A stretch of DNA of 64,000 bases from Cellvibrio sp. PSBB023 (GCF_002007605.1 NZ_CP019799.1:3574001-3638000); one strand, 5' to 3'. Shown: positions 18,859 to 28,506, numbered from the stretch's first letter. The notes: generated by a model not told the origin, from the letters alone. Made by a program: numbers and translations.

Positions 18859-20262
18859 GTGCCAGTCCCTTCCAGTGTTCAATCATTGCTCAGCAAGCAA
18901 AATGTGCATTATCAGATTTCTGAGGTGCCGCTCGATGAGAATGAAAGAGCACTTTGGCATGACCAGCATTTACGCACTATGAGCGCTGCCAAATCAGTCA
19001 TTCTGCAAGATACCAAGGGTCGTGTTCAGGTTATTTATGCCGCTGACCGCCTGTTGGACCTCAAAGCCGTGAATCGCCATTTAGGCCGCGAGCTGCACGC
19101 TGCCAAGCCGGAGGATGTCCATAAATTTTGCCTGTCCCACAACCTGCAATCTATACCGGCGCTGCCCAAGCTGGCCGGCCTCCTGACGCTGATTGACCGC
19201 AGTCTGGTGGAGCGCAATGAATTGCTGGCGGATTCGGGCGACGAGAAACAACTGTTGCGCTTCAGCCGTGAAGAGTTCCAGCAGATTATGGACGATGCAA
19301 CCATTTGCGATATCGCCGTGCCGCTGGAGCCACTGGAAGTTGACGATACCAGCAGCAGCGATGCCGACCAGATCCTGGGTGCTGTGCGCAACTTCACCCA
19401 ATTGCGCATCAAACAGCGCCTGGAAGAAACCCTGGAATTGCCGCCACTGTCAGATACCGCCCAGCGCATTATCAAGCTGCGCGTAAACCCCAATGCGGAT
19501 ATCAGCGATCTGGCACAAATCGTGGAAACCGATCCCAGCCTTGCGGCACAGGTAGTGAGTTGGGCGGCATCGCCTTACTATTCGGCCCCGGGCAAAATCA
19601 AATCCATCCACGACGCCATAGTACGGGTGCTGGGGTTTGATATGGTACTTAATCTGGCGCTGGGTTTGTCGCTGGGCAAAGCCATGACTATCCCCAAAGA
19701 AGGCCCTCATGGCGCCCTGCCTTACTGGCAGCAAGCGGTCTATATGGCGGCCACCATTGAAGGGCTGGTCACGGCAATTCCGCGCGACCATCGCCCCAGT
19801 TTTGGTATGGCCTACCTCTGCGGCCTGCTGCACAACTTTGGCTATTTGATTCTGGCGGAAGTCTTCCCGCCTTATTTCCACAATTACTGCGAGCTGGCCG
19901 ATGCTAATCCCCATGTGGACCATCAGGTGATTGAGCGCCATCTGTTGGGCATTACCCGCGAGCAACTGGGTGCTTCACTCATGTCGCTTTGGTCTATGCC
20001 GGAGGAAGTGGTTGTGGGCCTGCGCTATCAAACCAACCCGCATTATCAGGGGGAATATGCCACCTACGCCAAACTGATTTTTGTCGCCCAGCGTCTGTTG
20101 CAGCAACACAGCATTGGTCGCGGCCCCAAAGTGGCGATTCCGCCCCAGGTGTTTGAGGATTTGCATTTGGATCCGGAAAAAGCCTATACCACCGTGGCGA
20201 ATATTATCGAGAGCAGCGATGATTTGAAGCACATCGCCAATGAGCTGGCACCCCATCATTAA
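18859..20262 (+). CDS. YbaK-like domain fused to an HDOD domain
   Basis: This 467-residue protein starts with GTG at 18859 behind AGAGGAG (18846-18852). Residues 1-150 look like a YbaK/aminoacyl-tRNA deacylase domain (M-S-A-A-K-S-V-I-L-Q then D-L-K-A-V-N-R-H-L-G-R). Residues 190-420 form an HDOD domain (L-P-P-L-S-D-T-A-Q-R-I, I-V-E-T-D-P-S-L-A-A-Q-V, Y-L-C-G-L-L-H-N-F-G-Y). HDOD domains lack phosphodiesterase activity and act in signalling; what the YbaK part does in this fusion is not established. A 297-base gap precedes it and a terminator follows, so it is monocistronic. Confidence 0.82.
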   Translation: MPVPSSVQSLLSKQNVHYQISEVPLDENERALWHDQHLRTMSAAKSVILQDTKGRVQVIYAADRLLDLKAVNRHLGRELHAAKPEDVHKFCLSHNLQSIPALPKLAGLLTLIDRSLVERNELLADSGDEKQLLRFSREEFQQIMDDATICDIAVPLEPLEVDDTSSSDADQILGAVRNFTQLRIKQRLEETLELPPLSDTAQRIIKLRVNPNADISDLAQIVETDPSLAAQVVSWAASPYYSAPGKIKSIHDAIVRVLGFDMVLNLALGLSLGKAMTIPKEGPHGALPYWQQAVYMAATIEGLVTAIPRDHRPSFGMAYLCGLLHNFGYLILAEVFPPYFHNYCELADANPHVDHQVIERHLLGITREQLGASLMSLWSMPEEVVVGLRYQTNPHYQGEYATYAKLIFVAQRLLQQHSIGRGPKVAIPPQVFEDLHLDPEKAYTTVANIIESSDDLKHIANELAPHH

Positions 20263-20291
20263 GCGGACCTGTGTTTGCCGGCTGTGATACC

Positions 20292-20317
20292 AAAACCCCT
20301 TTTGCGAGGGGTTTTGT
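20292..20317 (+). terminator. Rho-independent terminator after the YbaK-HDOD gene
   Basis: AAAACCCCT-(six-base loop)-AGGGGTTTT hairpin, 30 bases after the stop, with a T-rich tail. Confidence 0.8.
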
Positions 20318-20383
20318 GTTTATAGTGTGACCTGATTTATCCACAGAGGCATGAGCCTCGGCCTGACAAGTGAGAGAGTGTTG

Positions 20384-21183
20384 ATGACTAATTTATTTCC
20401 CGCCGCCGATGCGGCTGCCATTTTGGTTGAGCGCCGTATTCAGGGCACTCAAGGTGATGCGTTACCGGTTGCATGCCGTCCGCAGAATCTGGAGCAGGCG
20501 CTGGCGATTCAAGCGGCTGTGACGGAGCGCTGGTGTGAGCAGATGGACGACAGTATCGGCGGCTGGAAGTGCCTGTTGCCGCCGGAAGGCAAGTTGGTGA
20601 TTGGCCCTATTTATACCCGCACCATCGATTCTGTAGCGCCGGTCAGCCTGTGGACCAAAACCTCCCCGAGGGTGAACGCGCGCGTATCGAGCCGGAGTTG
20701 GCTTTCTTCTTCGGCAAGGATCTCCCCCCGCGACCCGAACCCTATACGGCAGAAGAGGTGGATGCCGCCATCGCCCGCACCCACATGGCACTGGAGCTGA
20801 TCAATAGCCGCTACAGCGATCCGGCCAGTTGCGAATTTCCGGAAATGCTCGCTGACGGGCTGGTGAATCAAGGCCTGTTCATTGGTCCGGAAGTGGATTC
20901 CGGCAGCGCGCGCAGCGCCAGCAGTTTTACCGTGACCATGACCTGTGCCAATGGCGAGGTGATAGAGCGTCAGGGGCAGCACCCCAATACCCATCCGCGA
21001 GCGCCGCTCTACTGGCTGGCAGAATTTTTGCGCAGCCGTGGCCAGGGCATAGTGGCGGGGCAGGCGGTGATTACCGGTTCTTACGCGGGCGTGATTGAGG
21101 TGCCCGTGAATACGGATATTCAAATTGACTATGCGGGATTAGGGCGTATGAACGTCAGTTTTACCGCAAAGGCAGCCCGTTAA
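20384..21183 (+). pseudogene. FAH-family hydratase (2-keto-4-pentenoate hydratase-like), frameshifted
   Basis: Two overlapping frames make one protein of about 265 residues. The first part starts at the ATG at 20384 (MTNLFPAADAAAILVERR, ribosome site GAGAG) and is coherent up to V-S-L-W near 20653. The second continues in the frame one base back from about 20668 (G-E-R-A-R-I-E-P-E-L-A-F-F-F-G-K-D-L) to the stop at 21183. The E-P-E-L-A-F segment matches the metal-site region of hydratases and decarboxylases that act on 2-oxo acids. One extra C in the run 20664-20667 (context tccccgag) rejoins the frames. It is either a recent mutation or a sequence error. It is followed by a thioesterase gene 12 bases on. 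Confidence 0.75.
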
Positions 21184-21195
21184 ACAGGAGTCATT

Positions 21196-21600
21196 ATGAG
21201 CGATACCCAACCCTTTTTTTCCTGTGAAATCCCGGTGCGCTGGGGTGATATGGATGCCTACGGCCATGTGAACAACACCCTCTATTTTCGCTATTTTGAA
21301 GAGGCGCGTTTTTTGTGGATGCTGGAAAAAGGCCTGCCGCTCAAGAGCGATACCCATCCAGTGGTGGTGACCATTGGCTGCACCTTTATGCGCCCGATTT
21401 TCCACCCGGATCTGCTGCGTATCGATGTGTTCCTGAGTGAGCCGGGGCGCTCCAGCTTTATGGTCAAGTATCTGGTTTACACCCAGGCACAGCCCGACAC
21501 ACCCGCTGCCGAAGGTTATTCCAAGGTGGTATGGGTGAGTGCGACAGACGGCAAATCGGTGCCCCTGCCCGACACTGTGCGCAGCTGGTTTGAGGCGTAG
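21196..21600 (+). CDS. Acyl-CoA thioesterase (4HBT, YbgC/FadM-like)
   Basis: This 134-residue hotdog-fold protein carries the 4-hydroxybenzoyl-CoA thioesterase motif R-W-G-D-M-D-A-Y-G-H-V-N-N-T-L-Y-F, with the catalytic Asp in D-M-D, followed by Y-F-E-E-A-R. It should hydrolyse acyl-CoA thioesters in the cytoplasm; the substrate cannot be read from the sequence. An ACAGGAG ribosome site precedes the ATG. It lies between the frameshifted hydratase and a ZIP transporter gene two bases on, so the three look co-transcribed. Confidence 0.88.
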   Translation: MSDTQPFFSCEIPVRWGDMDAYGHVNNTLYFRYFEEARFLWMLEKGLPLKSDTHPVVVTIGCTFMRPIFHPDLLRIDVFLSEPGRSSFMVKYLVYTQAQPDTPAAEGYSKVVWVSATDGKSVPLPDTVRSWFEA

Positions 21601-21602
21601 CG

Positions 21603-22349
21603 ATGCCCCTGTGGCTGGAGGCGGGCTTTTGGGGATTTGTCGCATCCAGTGCGCTGCTGATTGGTGCGCTCTTGGGGTGGTTTATCCGCTTTTCAGCCAA
21701 AACTGTCGCCTATGTAATGGCATTTGGCAGCGGTATTCTGGTTGCTGCCCTCAGTTTTGAACTGGTGGGCAGCTCGCTGGAGCAGGTCAGTATCCTGTGG
21801 ATTGCGGGCGGCTTTATGGCCGGTGCACTGGTGTTTTCGCTGATCAACCATCAGCTCAACCTGCCCGCAGTGAAGCACCGCAAGCGCTTTCAGCATCAGC
21901 CGCCCGTGGCATCCAATACCGGTATGGCGATTGCGGCAGGCACCCTGCTCGACGGTATTCCCGAATCCATCGCCATCGGCCTGCTGGTTGCCAGTGGTGG
22001 CAAGCTCAGTGTGGCCACTATCGCGGCGATTTTTATCTCCAACATTCCCGAAGCCTTATCCAGCACGGCGGGCATGCGCCGTGGCGGGCGCGGTGGCTGG
22101 TTTATCCTGCGGTTGTGGCTGGGCATTGCTGTGTGTTCGGGAGTGTTTGCGGTTATTGGCGCAGTGTTTTTTGGCTCTGCGCCTGCCCATATCAAGGCTT
22201 TGGTAACCTGTGTGGCGGCGGGCGGTATTTTTGCGATGGTGGTGGAAACCATGATTCCTGAAGCCTTCGCCGAAACCCATGAAATGTCGGGGCTGGTGGC
22301 GGCGCTGGGTTTTGTGGTGGCCGTGGCATTGCAGGCGCTGGAAGCCTGA
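21603..22349 (+). CDS. ZIP-family divalent metal transporter
   Basis: This 248-residue protein has about eight membrane helices. Helix 4 carries D-G-I-P-E-S-I-A-I-G and helix 5 I-S-N-I-P-E-A-L-S-S, the metal-binding pair of ZIP transporters. A short histidine-bearing cytoplasmic loop (K-H-R-K-R-F-Q-H-Q) lies between helices 3 and 4. ZIP proteins move zinc, iron or other divalent metals into the cytoplasm. It starts two bases after the thioesterase stop. Confidence 0.82.
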   Translation: MPLWLEAGFWGFVASSALLIGALLGWFIRFSAKTVAYVMAFGSGILVAALSFELVGSSLEQVSILWIAGGFMAGALVFSLINHQLNLPAVKHRKRFQHQPPVASNTGMAIAAGTLLDGIPESIAIGLLVASGGKLSVATIAAIFISNIPEALSSTAGMRRGGRGGWFILRLWLGIAVCSGVFAVIGAVFFGSAPAHIKALVTCVAAGGIFAMVVETMIPEAFAETHEMSGLVAALGFVVAVALQALEA

Positions 22350-22508
22350 AACCCGGCTAGTTAATCGCTGTCGCCTGCATAGCGGTCATTTCAGCTCAAC
22401 CTCTTTTTCCCCGGGATCACCCGGCGGTCATCTGTTTGTCACATGGGTAGGTCAAAAACAGCGCTCTTGTGCCAGGTCTGGCCATCTATTGATTAGGGGA
22501 TTGCTGTT

Positions 22509-23981
22509 ATGCGTTTGACTCGTCGTCACTTTCTTAAAAATGCCAGTGCTACCGCCATTGCCTTGGGTGGTTTACGCAGCTTGCAATTGCAGGCGCAGGT
22601 CTATGCGCAAGACCCGGTGTATGGCCTTGATAAGGTTGGCCAACTACTGGCCGATCCCGCTGGAATTCTCAATTTGCCGCGCGACTTTAGCTACAAAGTG
22701 ATTTCCCGCACCGGGGATCGCATGAGCGACGGTCTGATTACTCCCGGTGCACTGGATGGCATGGCGGCCTTTCCGCTACCGGGTGATGCCAGCAAATGCA
22801 TTTTGGTGCGCAATCACGAGCTGGATTCCGTTGGCGATGAAGTGGATGCCTTTGGTGGCGATAAGGATCTGGCCCGTAAACAGGCGGGCGCCAAGAGTTA
22901 CGATTTCCTGGGCGATCTACCTGTTAACGGCGGCACCAGCACCCTGATCTACAGCCATCGCAGCCAGCGAATAGAGCGCAGCCACCTGAGCTTGGTCGGC
23001 ACTGTGCGCAACTGCGCTGGCGGCGCCACGCCTTGGGGTAGTTGGTTGAGTTGCGAAGAGACACTGCTGGGTAAAGCCCAGGGGTATGGCCGCGAACACG
23101 GGTACATTTTTGAAGTGCCCTCGCTCAGCAAAGGGCTGGTAGATGCGGTGCCACTGACAGCAATGGGCCGGTTTGTACACGAGGCGGCAGCGGTGGATAG
23201 CACCAGCGGCATTGTGTACTTGTCGGAAGATACGGATCGCAGCCTGTTTTACCGCTTTATCCCCACAACCCCCGGCAAACTGGTGGCAGGTGGGCGTTTG
23301 CAGGCGCTGGCGATTCGCGGTTGGCCAAGTGCCAATACCCGCAATTGGCCTGAAGATGCCGCCGACAACAAGGCTCAAGCTGTAGCCATGCGCCAGCGAT
23401 TTAGCTGCGAGTGGGTGGATTTGGACGAAGTCACCGCGCCCGAGGGCGATTTGAACATCCGTGGCGAAGCCAAGGGTGCCGCCATTTTTGCGCGCGGTGA
23501 AGGTTTGGCTTTTGCCCTGCGCGACGACAAAACCCGAGAGGTGCTGTTTGCTGCCACCAGCGGCGGCCCGCTCAAAATTGGCCAGGTGTGGCGCTATGAA
23601 CCCAGCCCTTTTGAAGGCACGGCGCGCGAAGCGGAGCAGCCGGGGGTCATGGAATTGCTTTACGAAACCCATAACCGTGCGATTCTGGAATCCTGTGACA
23701 ACCTTGCCGTTGCGCCCTGGGGCGATCTGATCATCTGCGAGGATAGCTATTCCGACACGCCCGATACCGTCAACTACCTGCGCGGCCTCACCCCTGATGG
23801 GCGCATCTACACCCTGGCGATGAACGCTCATCCCGATAAAGGCGAATTCTGCGGTGCTTGCTTCTCGCCCGACGGCACTACCTTATTCGTCAATATCCAG
23901 CGCCCCGGCCTGACCCTCGCCATTACCGGCCCTTGGGGTAATTTGCGCAGTCGCGCCAAGGGTATGGATAAACTCGGTTAA
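22509..23981 (+). CDS. PhoX-type (DUF839) Tat-exported phosphatase
   Basis: This 490-residue protein begins with a twin-arginine signal (R-L-T-R-R-H-F-L-K-N-A) and fits DUF839/PhoX. Features include R-N-H-E-L near residue 100, P-W-G-S-W-L-S-C-E-E-T near 180 with the calcium/iron-type cysteine and glutamates, and C-D-N-L-A-V-A-P-W-G and E-D-S near 400. PhoX enzymes are monomeric calcium/iron alkaline phosphatases exported folded to the periplasm. Activity on phosphomonoesters is inferred; some DUF839 proteins have other roles. No Pho box was recognised upstream. It converges with the LpxH-like gene, eight bases away. Confidence 0.82.
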   Translation: MRLTRRHFLKNASATAIALGGLRSLQLQAQVYAQDPVYGLDKVGQLLADPAGILNLPRDFSYKVISRTGDRMSDGLITPGALDGMAAFPLPGDASKCILVRNHELDSVGDEVDAFGGDKDLARKQAGAKSYDFLGDLPVNGGTSTLIYSHRSQRIERSHLSLVGTVRNCAGGATPWGSWLSCEETLLGKAQGYGREHGYIFEVPSLSKGLVDAVPLTAMGRFVHEAAAVDSTSGIVYLSEDTDRSLFYRFIPTTPGKLVAGGRLQALAIRGWPSANTRNWPEDAADNKAQAVAMRQRFSCEWVDLDEVTAPEGDLNIRGEAKGAAIFARGEGLAFALRDDKTREVLFAATSGGPLKIGQVWRYEPSPFEGTAREAEQPGVMELLYETHNRAILESCDNLAVAPWGDLIICEDSYSDTPDTVNYLRGLTPDGRIYTLAMNAHPDKGEFCGACFSPDGTTLFVNIQRPGLTLAITGPWGNLRSRAKGMDKLG

Positions 23982-23989
23982 GCCTCGTT

Positions 23990-24844
23990 TCAGGCGGGGT
24001 GTCGCTGCTCCAGTGCTTGCCATTGAATGGTATCGCTGTGATGCAACAGGCGCATCACGCCCTGGTGATCCTCTACCAGGGCGGTGCAGCTTTCGATCCA
24101 ATCGCCGCAATTGGCATAGCGCAATCCACCTTCCTCGCGCAGCGCCGGGTAGTGGATATGGCCGCAGACCACACCGTCATAGCCGCGTCGTTTGGCCTCC
24201 GCCAGCGCCTCTTTTTCGTAGGTTGCAATGGCCGCCTTGGCGCCTTTGATATTGCTTTTAATCAGGCCCGCCAGCGAAAAATAAGGCCGCCCCACCAACT
24301 TGCGCAGCCGGTCTGACCAACGGTTGATAAACAACAGCAGCTCGTAGCCGTGATCGCCAATCACGCGTTTGAGCCAACTGTGGTTGATATAGGCATCCAT
24401 GGCATCGCCGTGCATGACCAGCAGGCGCTTGCCATCGGCGGTGACGTATTCGTGTTCATGGGCGATTTCGATAGGGCCAAATAGTTCGCCGCTGAAGTGG
24501 CGCATAGGGTCATCGTGATTGCCCGGTACATAGACCACACGCATCCCCTTGGCTGCCAGTTCGTAGAACTTGAGCATCACCTGATAGTGCTTGGCGGGCC
24601 AGCAAAAGCGGCGTTTGAGCGACCACAAATCCACAATATCACCGACCAGATAAAGTGTGTCGCAGTGGATACGGTTGAGAAAGTCCAGCAGGTAGTCCAC
24701 CTTGCAATCGCGGAAGCCCAAGTGGATATCGGAAATCCACACGGTGCGGGCGTTGATCAAACTGCTGGTGGGTTTAGGTGCTGCATCGGTGGCAGTGGCG
24801 ACCAGAGGCAGGGTGGCAGCGAGGGGGTTGGCAGAGGTCTTCAT
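23990..24844 (-). CDS. UDP-2,3-diacylglucosamine diphosphatase-like metallophosphoesterase
   Basis: This 284-residue calcineurin-fold hydrolase has ordered metal motifs: S-D-I-H-L-G, G-D-I-V-D-L-W, G-N-H-D-D, M-H-G-D and G-H-I-H-Y-P. The pattern resembles the LpxH/LpxH2 group that cleaves UDP-2,3-diacylglucosamine in lipid A synthesis. It is longer than classical LpxH because of a roughly 30-residue N-terminal extension. A role as general phosphohydrolase is possible. It is co-directional with the small gene at 24928, 83 bases upstream. Confidence 0.8.
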   Translation of the reverse strand: MKTSANPLAATLPLVATATDAAPKPTSSLINARTVWISDIHLGFRDCKVDYLLDFLNRIHCDTLYLVGDIVDLWSLKRRFCWPAKHYQVMLKFYELAAKGMRVVYVPGNHDDPMRHFSGELFGPIEIAHEHEYVTADGKRLLVMHGDAMDAYINHSWLKRVIGDHGYELLLFINRWSDRLRKLVGRPYFSLAGLIKSNIKGAKAAIATYEKEALAEAKRRGYDGVVCGHIHYPALREEGGLRYANCGDWIESCTALVEDHQGVMRLLHHSDTIQWQALEQRHPA

Positions 24845-24927
24845 AGTGCGTTTCCTGAGCTGTTTCGCTGCATACTGCGGCGAAAAGATGACGAAAACGC
24901 AACATTTTGATGAAGTTTGAGTGACAA

Positions 24928-25155
24928 TCAGCCCAGTTTATCCAGCGCGACTTGCACCTCGTTCTGCTGTAGCCAGCCCAGCACTGCCTGGCGGCTTTCC
25001 AGCATTTGCTCGTAGGTTTGCACCACCATCGGGTTGGGGTTGGGTTGCTGCTGCAACAAGGCAATGCGGGATTCCAAAAACAGTATGTCACTTTGGACTT
25101 TGTTGGCGACATCCTGTGTATTGAACGCCTGTTTTCCTATATTGAGGGTGGTCAT
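24928..25155 (-). CDS. Small hypothetical protein
   Basis: This 75-residue protein starts at the ATG at 25155, chosen because AAGGATAG lies at a fitting distance; a longer frame to 25206 has no such site. It is predicted mainly helical (D-V-A-N-K-V-Q-S-D-I-L-F-L-E-S-R) with a proline-asparagine turn in the middle, and has no membrane segment or signal. I recognise no family. Coding is supported by the ribosome site and by codon use like its neighbours. Confidence 0.6.
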   Translation of the reverse strand: MTTLNIGKQAFNTQDVANKVQSDILFLESRIALLQQQPNPNPMVVQTYEQMLESRQAVLGWLQQNEVQVALDKLG

Positions 25156-25301
25156 GGATTCTATCCTTGCTGACTTAGCCGCCACTCCAGCCATTGGATG
25201 CGGCACGACAGGTGACAGTATCTACCAAGGTGGAATGTGAAAACAGTCGCAAATTTCCCGGATTTTTGTGCGCTTTGGCTTACAAAACCATCCGGGTTGA
25301 T

Positions 25302-26087
25302 TTAACTCTGCTGTTTTTTGAGCAGGGTCAGGCTAAACATGGCGGTGGCAGATAAAACGATGGCTGGCCCGGCGGGGCTGTCCCACCAGTAGGATGCACC
25401 CAGCCCGGCCAGTACCGCCACCATGCCCAGCAGGCTGGCGATAACCGCCATCTGCTCCGGGGTGCGGCTCAGGCGACGGCTGGCGGCGGCGGGAATAATC
25501 AGCAGGGCGGTAATCAGCAGCACACCTACTACTTTCATCGCAATCGCAATCACCAGCGCCATTAACAGCATCAGCGCGGTGCGCACACGCACTACCGGAA
25601 CGCCTTCTACCTGCGCCAACTCTTCATGCACGGTAATCGCCAGCAGGGGGCGCCAGAGCCAGATCAAGGCACCCAGTACCGCGAGGGAAATCACCCAAAT
25701 ACTGATCACATCGCCCTGGCTGACGGACAATATATCGCCGAACAAATAGGCCAGCAGGTCGATGCGGCTCTCGCTGAAAATACTGACACAGACCAGGCCG
25801 AGTGCGAGGGTAGAGTGGGAGAGAATACCGAGCAGGGTATCGGTGGCGAGGAAGCGGTTGTTTTGCAGGGCCACCAGAATCAGCGCCAACAGCAGGCAGC
25901 CGAGGGCGATGGCGAGGTTGAGGTTGATGTCGAGCAGCAGGCCAAAGGTCACACCCAGCAGTGCGGAGTGGGCGAGGGTATCGCCAAAGTAGGCCATGCG
26001 CCGCCACACGGCAAAGGCGCCCAGTGGGCCAGCAACCAATGCAACCGCGATACCGGCGAGCAGGGCGAGCAATAAAAAATCAGGCAT
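25302..26087 (-). CDS. znuB: Zinc ABC transporter permease ZnuB
   Basis: This 261-residue inner-membrane permease uses the ATG at 26087, which overlaps the end of znuC by eight bases; a longer frame to 26135 is within znuC and not needed. Features of the ABC-3 family are [12 protein letters not shown] near residue 50 and [17 protein letters not shown]. It has seven or more hydrophobic helices. It forms the channel for zinc uptake with ZnuC and ZnuA, last in the zur-znuC-znuB operon. Confidence 0.95.
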   Translation of the reverse strand: MPDFLLLALLAGIAVALVAGPLGAFAVWRRMAYFGDTLAHSALLGVTFGLLLDINLNLAIALGCLLLALILVALQNNRFLATDTLLGILSHSTLALGLVCVSIFSESRIDLLAYLFGDILSVSQGDVISIWVISLAVLGALIWLWRPLLAITVHEELAQVEGVPVVRVRTALMLLMALVIAIAMKVVGVLLITALLIIPAAASRRLSRTPEQMAVIASLLGMVAVLAGLGASYWWDSPAGPAIVLSATAMFSLTLLKKQQS

Positions 26088-26892
26088 GGTGGTCGTGTCC
26101 GCAGGAATCGCTACAACTGCCAGCAGTGTGGACATGGGCGCCTTTGGGGCGGATCACATTGCCGTGGGTATCGTGTTGGTGGTCGTGGTGATGGGTGTAA
26201 ATCGCGACTTGCGGCGCCACTTGTGCGCCAATCACATCACCAAACAGCGCAAGGTAGGCCGGGTCGTTAGTGACCTGTTCCGGGTGGCCATGGCAGCACA
26301 CATGCTGGTTGAGGCAAATGACCGTATCGGTCGTCGCCATCACCAAATGCAGGTCGTGGGAAACCAGTAATACGCCGCATTGGCGCTGGTTGCGAATCTC
26401 GTTAATCAGTGCATAAAGCGCCGACTGGCCGCCCACATCCACCCCTTGCACTGGCTCATCCAATACCAGTAATTGCGGGTCGCGCAGCAGTGCGCGGGCG
26501 AGTAATACCCGCTGGGTTTCGCCACCGGAAAGGGATTGGATTGGCATATCAATGAGCTTATCGATGCCGGTCAATTGCAAAATCTCGCCCAAATCCACCC
26601 GCGGTTTGCCGCCCAGTGCCAGAAAGCGCGCTACTGTCAGCGGCAGGCTGGCATCCAGGTGGAGCTTTTGAGGCATATAACCAATGCGCAAGTCCGGTGC
26701 TTTTTCGATGCTGCCTTCATCGATGCTGATCAAGCCCAGCACCGCGCGCACCAAGGTAGTTTTGCCTGCGCCGTTGGGGCCAATCAGGGTGATGATCTTG
26801 CCTGCGGCGAGATCCAGATCGGCATTCTGCAAAATATGTCGCCCATTGCGCACCACACCCAGACCGCGCGCCTTAATCAGCAGTTCACTCAT
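26080..26892 (-). CDS. znuC: Zinc ABC transporter ATP-binding protein ZnuC
   Basis: This 270-residue ABC ATPase has Walker [10 protein letters not shown], signature L-S-G-G-E-T-Q-R and Walker [13 protein letters not shown]. The last 40 residues are a histidine-rich tail ([11 protein letters not shown] and H-D-H-H-A) that probably binds zinc, perhaps as an intracellular sensor or buffer. It overlaps zur by four bases and znuB by eight, so the three genes are translationally coupled. Confidence 0.95.
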   Translation of the reverse strand: MSELLIKARGLGVVRNGRHILQNADLDLAAGKIITLIGPNGAGKTTLVRAVLGLISIDEGSIEKAPDLRIGYMPQKLHLDASLPLTVARFLALGGKPRVDLGEILQLTGIDKLIDMPIQSLSGGETQRVLLARALLRDPQLLVLDEPVQGVDVGGQSALYALINEIRNQRQCGVLLVSHDLHLVMATTDTVICLNQHVCCHGHPEQVTNDPAYLALFGDVIGAQVAPQVAIYTHHHDHQHDTHGNVIRPKGAHVHTAGSCSDSCGHDHHA

Positions 26893-27392
26893 GCCAGTGC
26901 CCGCTCCGGTGCATGACTGGCGCAGTTAGCGCACAGGCCGGACACTTCCAGTGCCTGGGTTTCCACGGTAAACCCGGCTTCCCGGGCGACACTGAGAATC
27001 TGCTCGCTGAGCGCTGGCTGATCCAGCTCCACGGCTATGCCGCAGTGGCGACAAATCAGGAAATGGCTTTGGTGTTGGATATTCGGTGATGGGCAGCCAA
27101 TAAAGGCGTTGAGCACATTAATGCGATGGATCAGCCCCTGCTCCAGCAGGAAATCCAGCGCGCGATACACCGTCGGCGGTGCCACCCGACGGGTATTGGC
27201 CTTGGCCAGCATCTCCATCAAGGTATAGGCGCCCAGTGGCTTATGGTTTTGCCAGATCAACTCCAGCACCTGTAAACGCAAGTCCGTCAGGCGGACGCCA
27301 CGGCTCACACACAGCAGGCGCGCGGCTTCCAGCGCATCGCTAATACAATGGTCGTGGTCGTGATGGCTACAGGCGAGCGGTGTATGTTCCAT
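26889..27392 (-). CDS. zur: Zinc uptake regulator Zur (Fur family)
   Basis: This 167-residue Fur-family repressor has an N-terminal winged helix ([13 protein letters not shown], then [12 protein letters not shown]). Two zinc cysteine pairs are visible: C-R-H-C in the dimerisation region and C-A-N-C near the end. A histidine run (C-S-H-H-D-H-D-H-C) occurs at the N-terminus. Gene order zur-znuC-znuB plus divergent znuA identifies it as Zur rather than Fur. With zinc bound it should repress both transcripts through the palindrome at 27485-27497. Confidence 0.94.
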   Translation of the reverse strand: MEHTPLACSHHDHDHCISDALEAARLLCVSRGVRLTDLRLQVLELIWQNHKPLGAYTLMEMLAKANTRRVAPPTVYRALDFLLEQGLIHRINVLNAFIGCPSPNIQHQSHFLICRHCGIAVELDQPALSEQILSVAREAGFTVETQALEVSGLCANCASHAPERALA

Positions 27393-27484
27393 AAGGTAAT
27401 CACACTGTGGGTCTGGCGGTTAGTCAGGTCGCTTGCCTCTGCAGATCCTTGGATGGCAGGGCAGGCGAGGAATAGATGAGCTAT

Positions 27485-27497
27485 GTTACTATATAAC
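27485..27497. promoter_or_regulatory. Zur box between zur and znuA
   Basis: GTTACTATATAAC: inverted GTTA/TAAC arms around an AT core, like known gammaproteobacterial Zur sites (GTTATAATATAAC type). It sits in the divergent gap, 93 bases from zur and 59 from znuA, so one site could control both. Confidence 0.7.
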
Positions 27498-27555
27498 CTT
27501 TGTGCAGGCATTTATTTCACCGCAGTCGCTGGCTGCGGATACAGGATTCACAATC

Positions 27556-28506
27556 ATGGGTTCACCCCGCTTGGCTTTTGTTGTCCACTCGGTCTGTAGT
27601 TTTCGCACCCTGCTGGTGCTGTTGTTATGGTCATTGGCTATCACCGCCCTTGCCAAACCCATGGTGCTGGCCAGCATTAAACCCCTTGCGCTGATTGCCC
27701 AAGAGGTTGCGGGCGATCAGGCGGATATCGACATATTACTGCCCATCACCGCCTCGGCCCACGATTATCCCCTCAAAATGTCCGACCATCGCCGCCTGCG
27801 CGATGCTGATCTGGTGTTGTGGGTTGGTGCGGAGCTGGAAAGTTTTCTGGCGCGCCCACTGGCGAATCTGCCCGCAGAAAATGTATTGGGCAGCTACACG
27901 TTGGATGGATTGTTTTGGCCGGAGCTCGATGACCATGGGCACGATCACCCCGGTCATGATAGCGCGCACCAACATAGCAACGGAGATCCCCATATCTGGC
28001 TGGACCCACGCAATGCAGCGATTATTGCCCGCGCTGTCGCCCTGCGCCTGGGGCGTATCGCACCCGCCTCCGCTGCCTACTATGCACAAAATGCCGAGCG
28101 TTTTAGCCAGTCATTGCAAGCCCTGGACACACGGCTGCTCACGCAGTTGGCACCGGTAAAATCCCTGGGATTTGCGGTATATCACGAAGGATACAGTCAC
28201 TTTGTCGCCCATTACGGCCTGCACCAGCTTGCTTATGTAACCTTCACGCCCGAGCGTCGCCCGGGAGCCAAGCATTTGCAGGCCCTGCGCAATGTGCTTG
28301 CCCGCGAGGGGCGCTGCGTATTTATGGAACCCTACCAGAACAGTCGCTCAATAGAAGAAATGGGACGCTCGCTGGGGTTGAACATTGGATTGCTGGACCC
28401 TATAGGTAACGACAAGGTGTCCAGCTATAACGACTTGATGGAGCAATTGGGGCAGAGCTTTTTAACTTGCCTTGCGGATGGGCGTAACACTGGCACTCAC
28501 CGTTGA
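27556..28506 (+). CDS. znuA: Zinc ABC transporter substrate-binding protein ZnuA
   Basis: This 316-residue protein starts at the ATG at 27556 (AGGA nine bases upstream) and has an N-terminal signal segment (L-L-V-L-L-L-W-S-L-A-I-T-A-L-A-K-P). Zinc ligand positions of cluster-9 proteins are seen: A-S-A-H-D-Y near residue 75, the His-rich loop H-G-H-D-H-P-G-H-D, and a histidine in Y-H-E-G-Y-S-H-F near residue 215. It captures periplasmic zinc for ZnuBC. It is transcribed away from zur-znuCB from the shared Zur-controlled gap. Confidence 0.95.
   Translation: MGSPRLAFVVHSVCSFRTLLVLLLWSLAITALAKPMVLASIKPLALIAQEVAGDQADIDILLPITASAHDYPLKMSDHRRLRDADLVLWVGAELESFLARPLANLPAENVLGSYTLDGLFWPELDDHGHDHPGHDSAHQHSNGDPHIWLDPRNAAIIARAVALRLGRIAPASAAYYAQNAERFSQSLQALDTRLLTQLAPVKSLGFAVYHEGYSHFVAHYGLHQLAYVTFTPERRPGAKHLQALRNVLAREGRCVFMEPYQNSRSIEEMGRSLGLNIGLLDPIGNDKVSSYNDLMEQLGQSFLTCLADGRNTGTHR

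Noticed and set aside
20641..20670. Programmed -1 frameshifting in the hydratase gene
   Set aside because: No X-XXY-YYZ slippery heptamer in the right frame was found at the junction, and the other two breaks look alike, so mutation or sequence error is more likely.
22917..23831. 304-residue minus-strand frame opposite the PhoX-type gene
   Set aside because: The PhoX-type frame has a Tat signal and conserved motifs; the opposite frame has none and is of low-quality composition.
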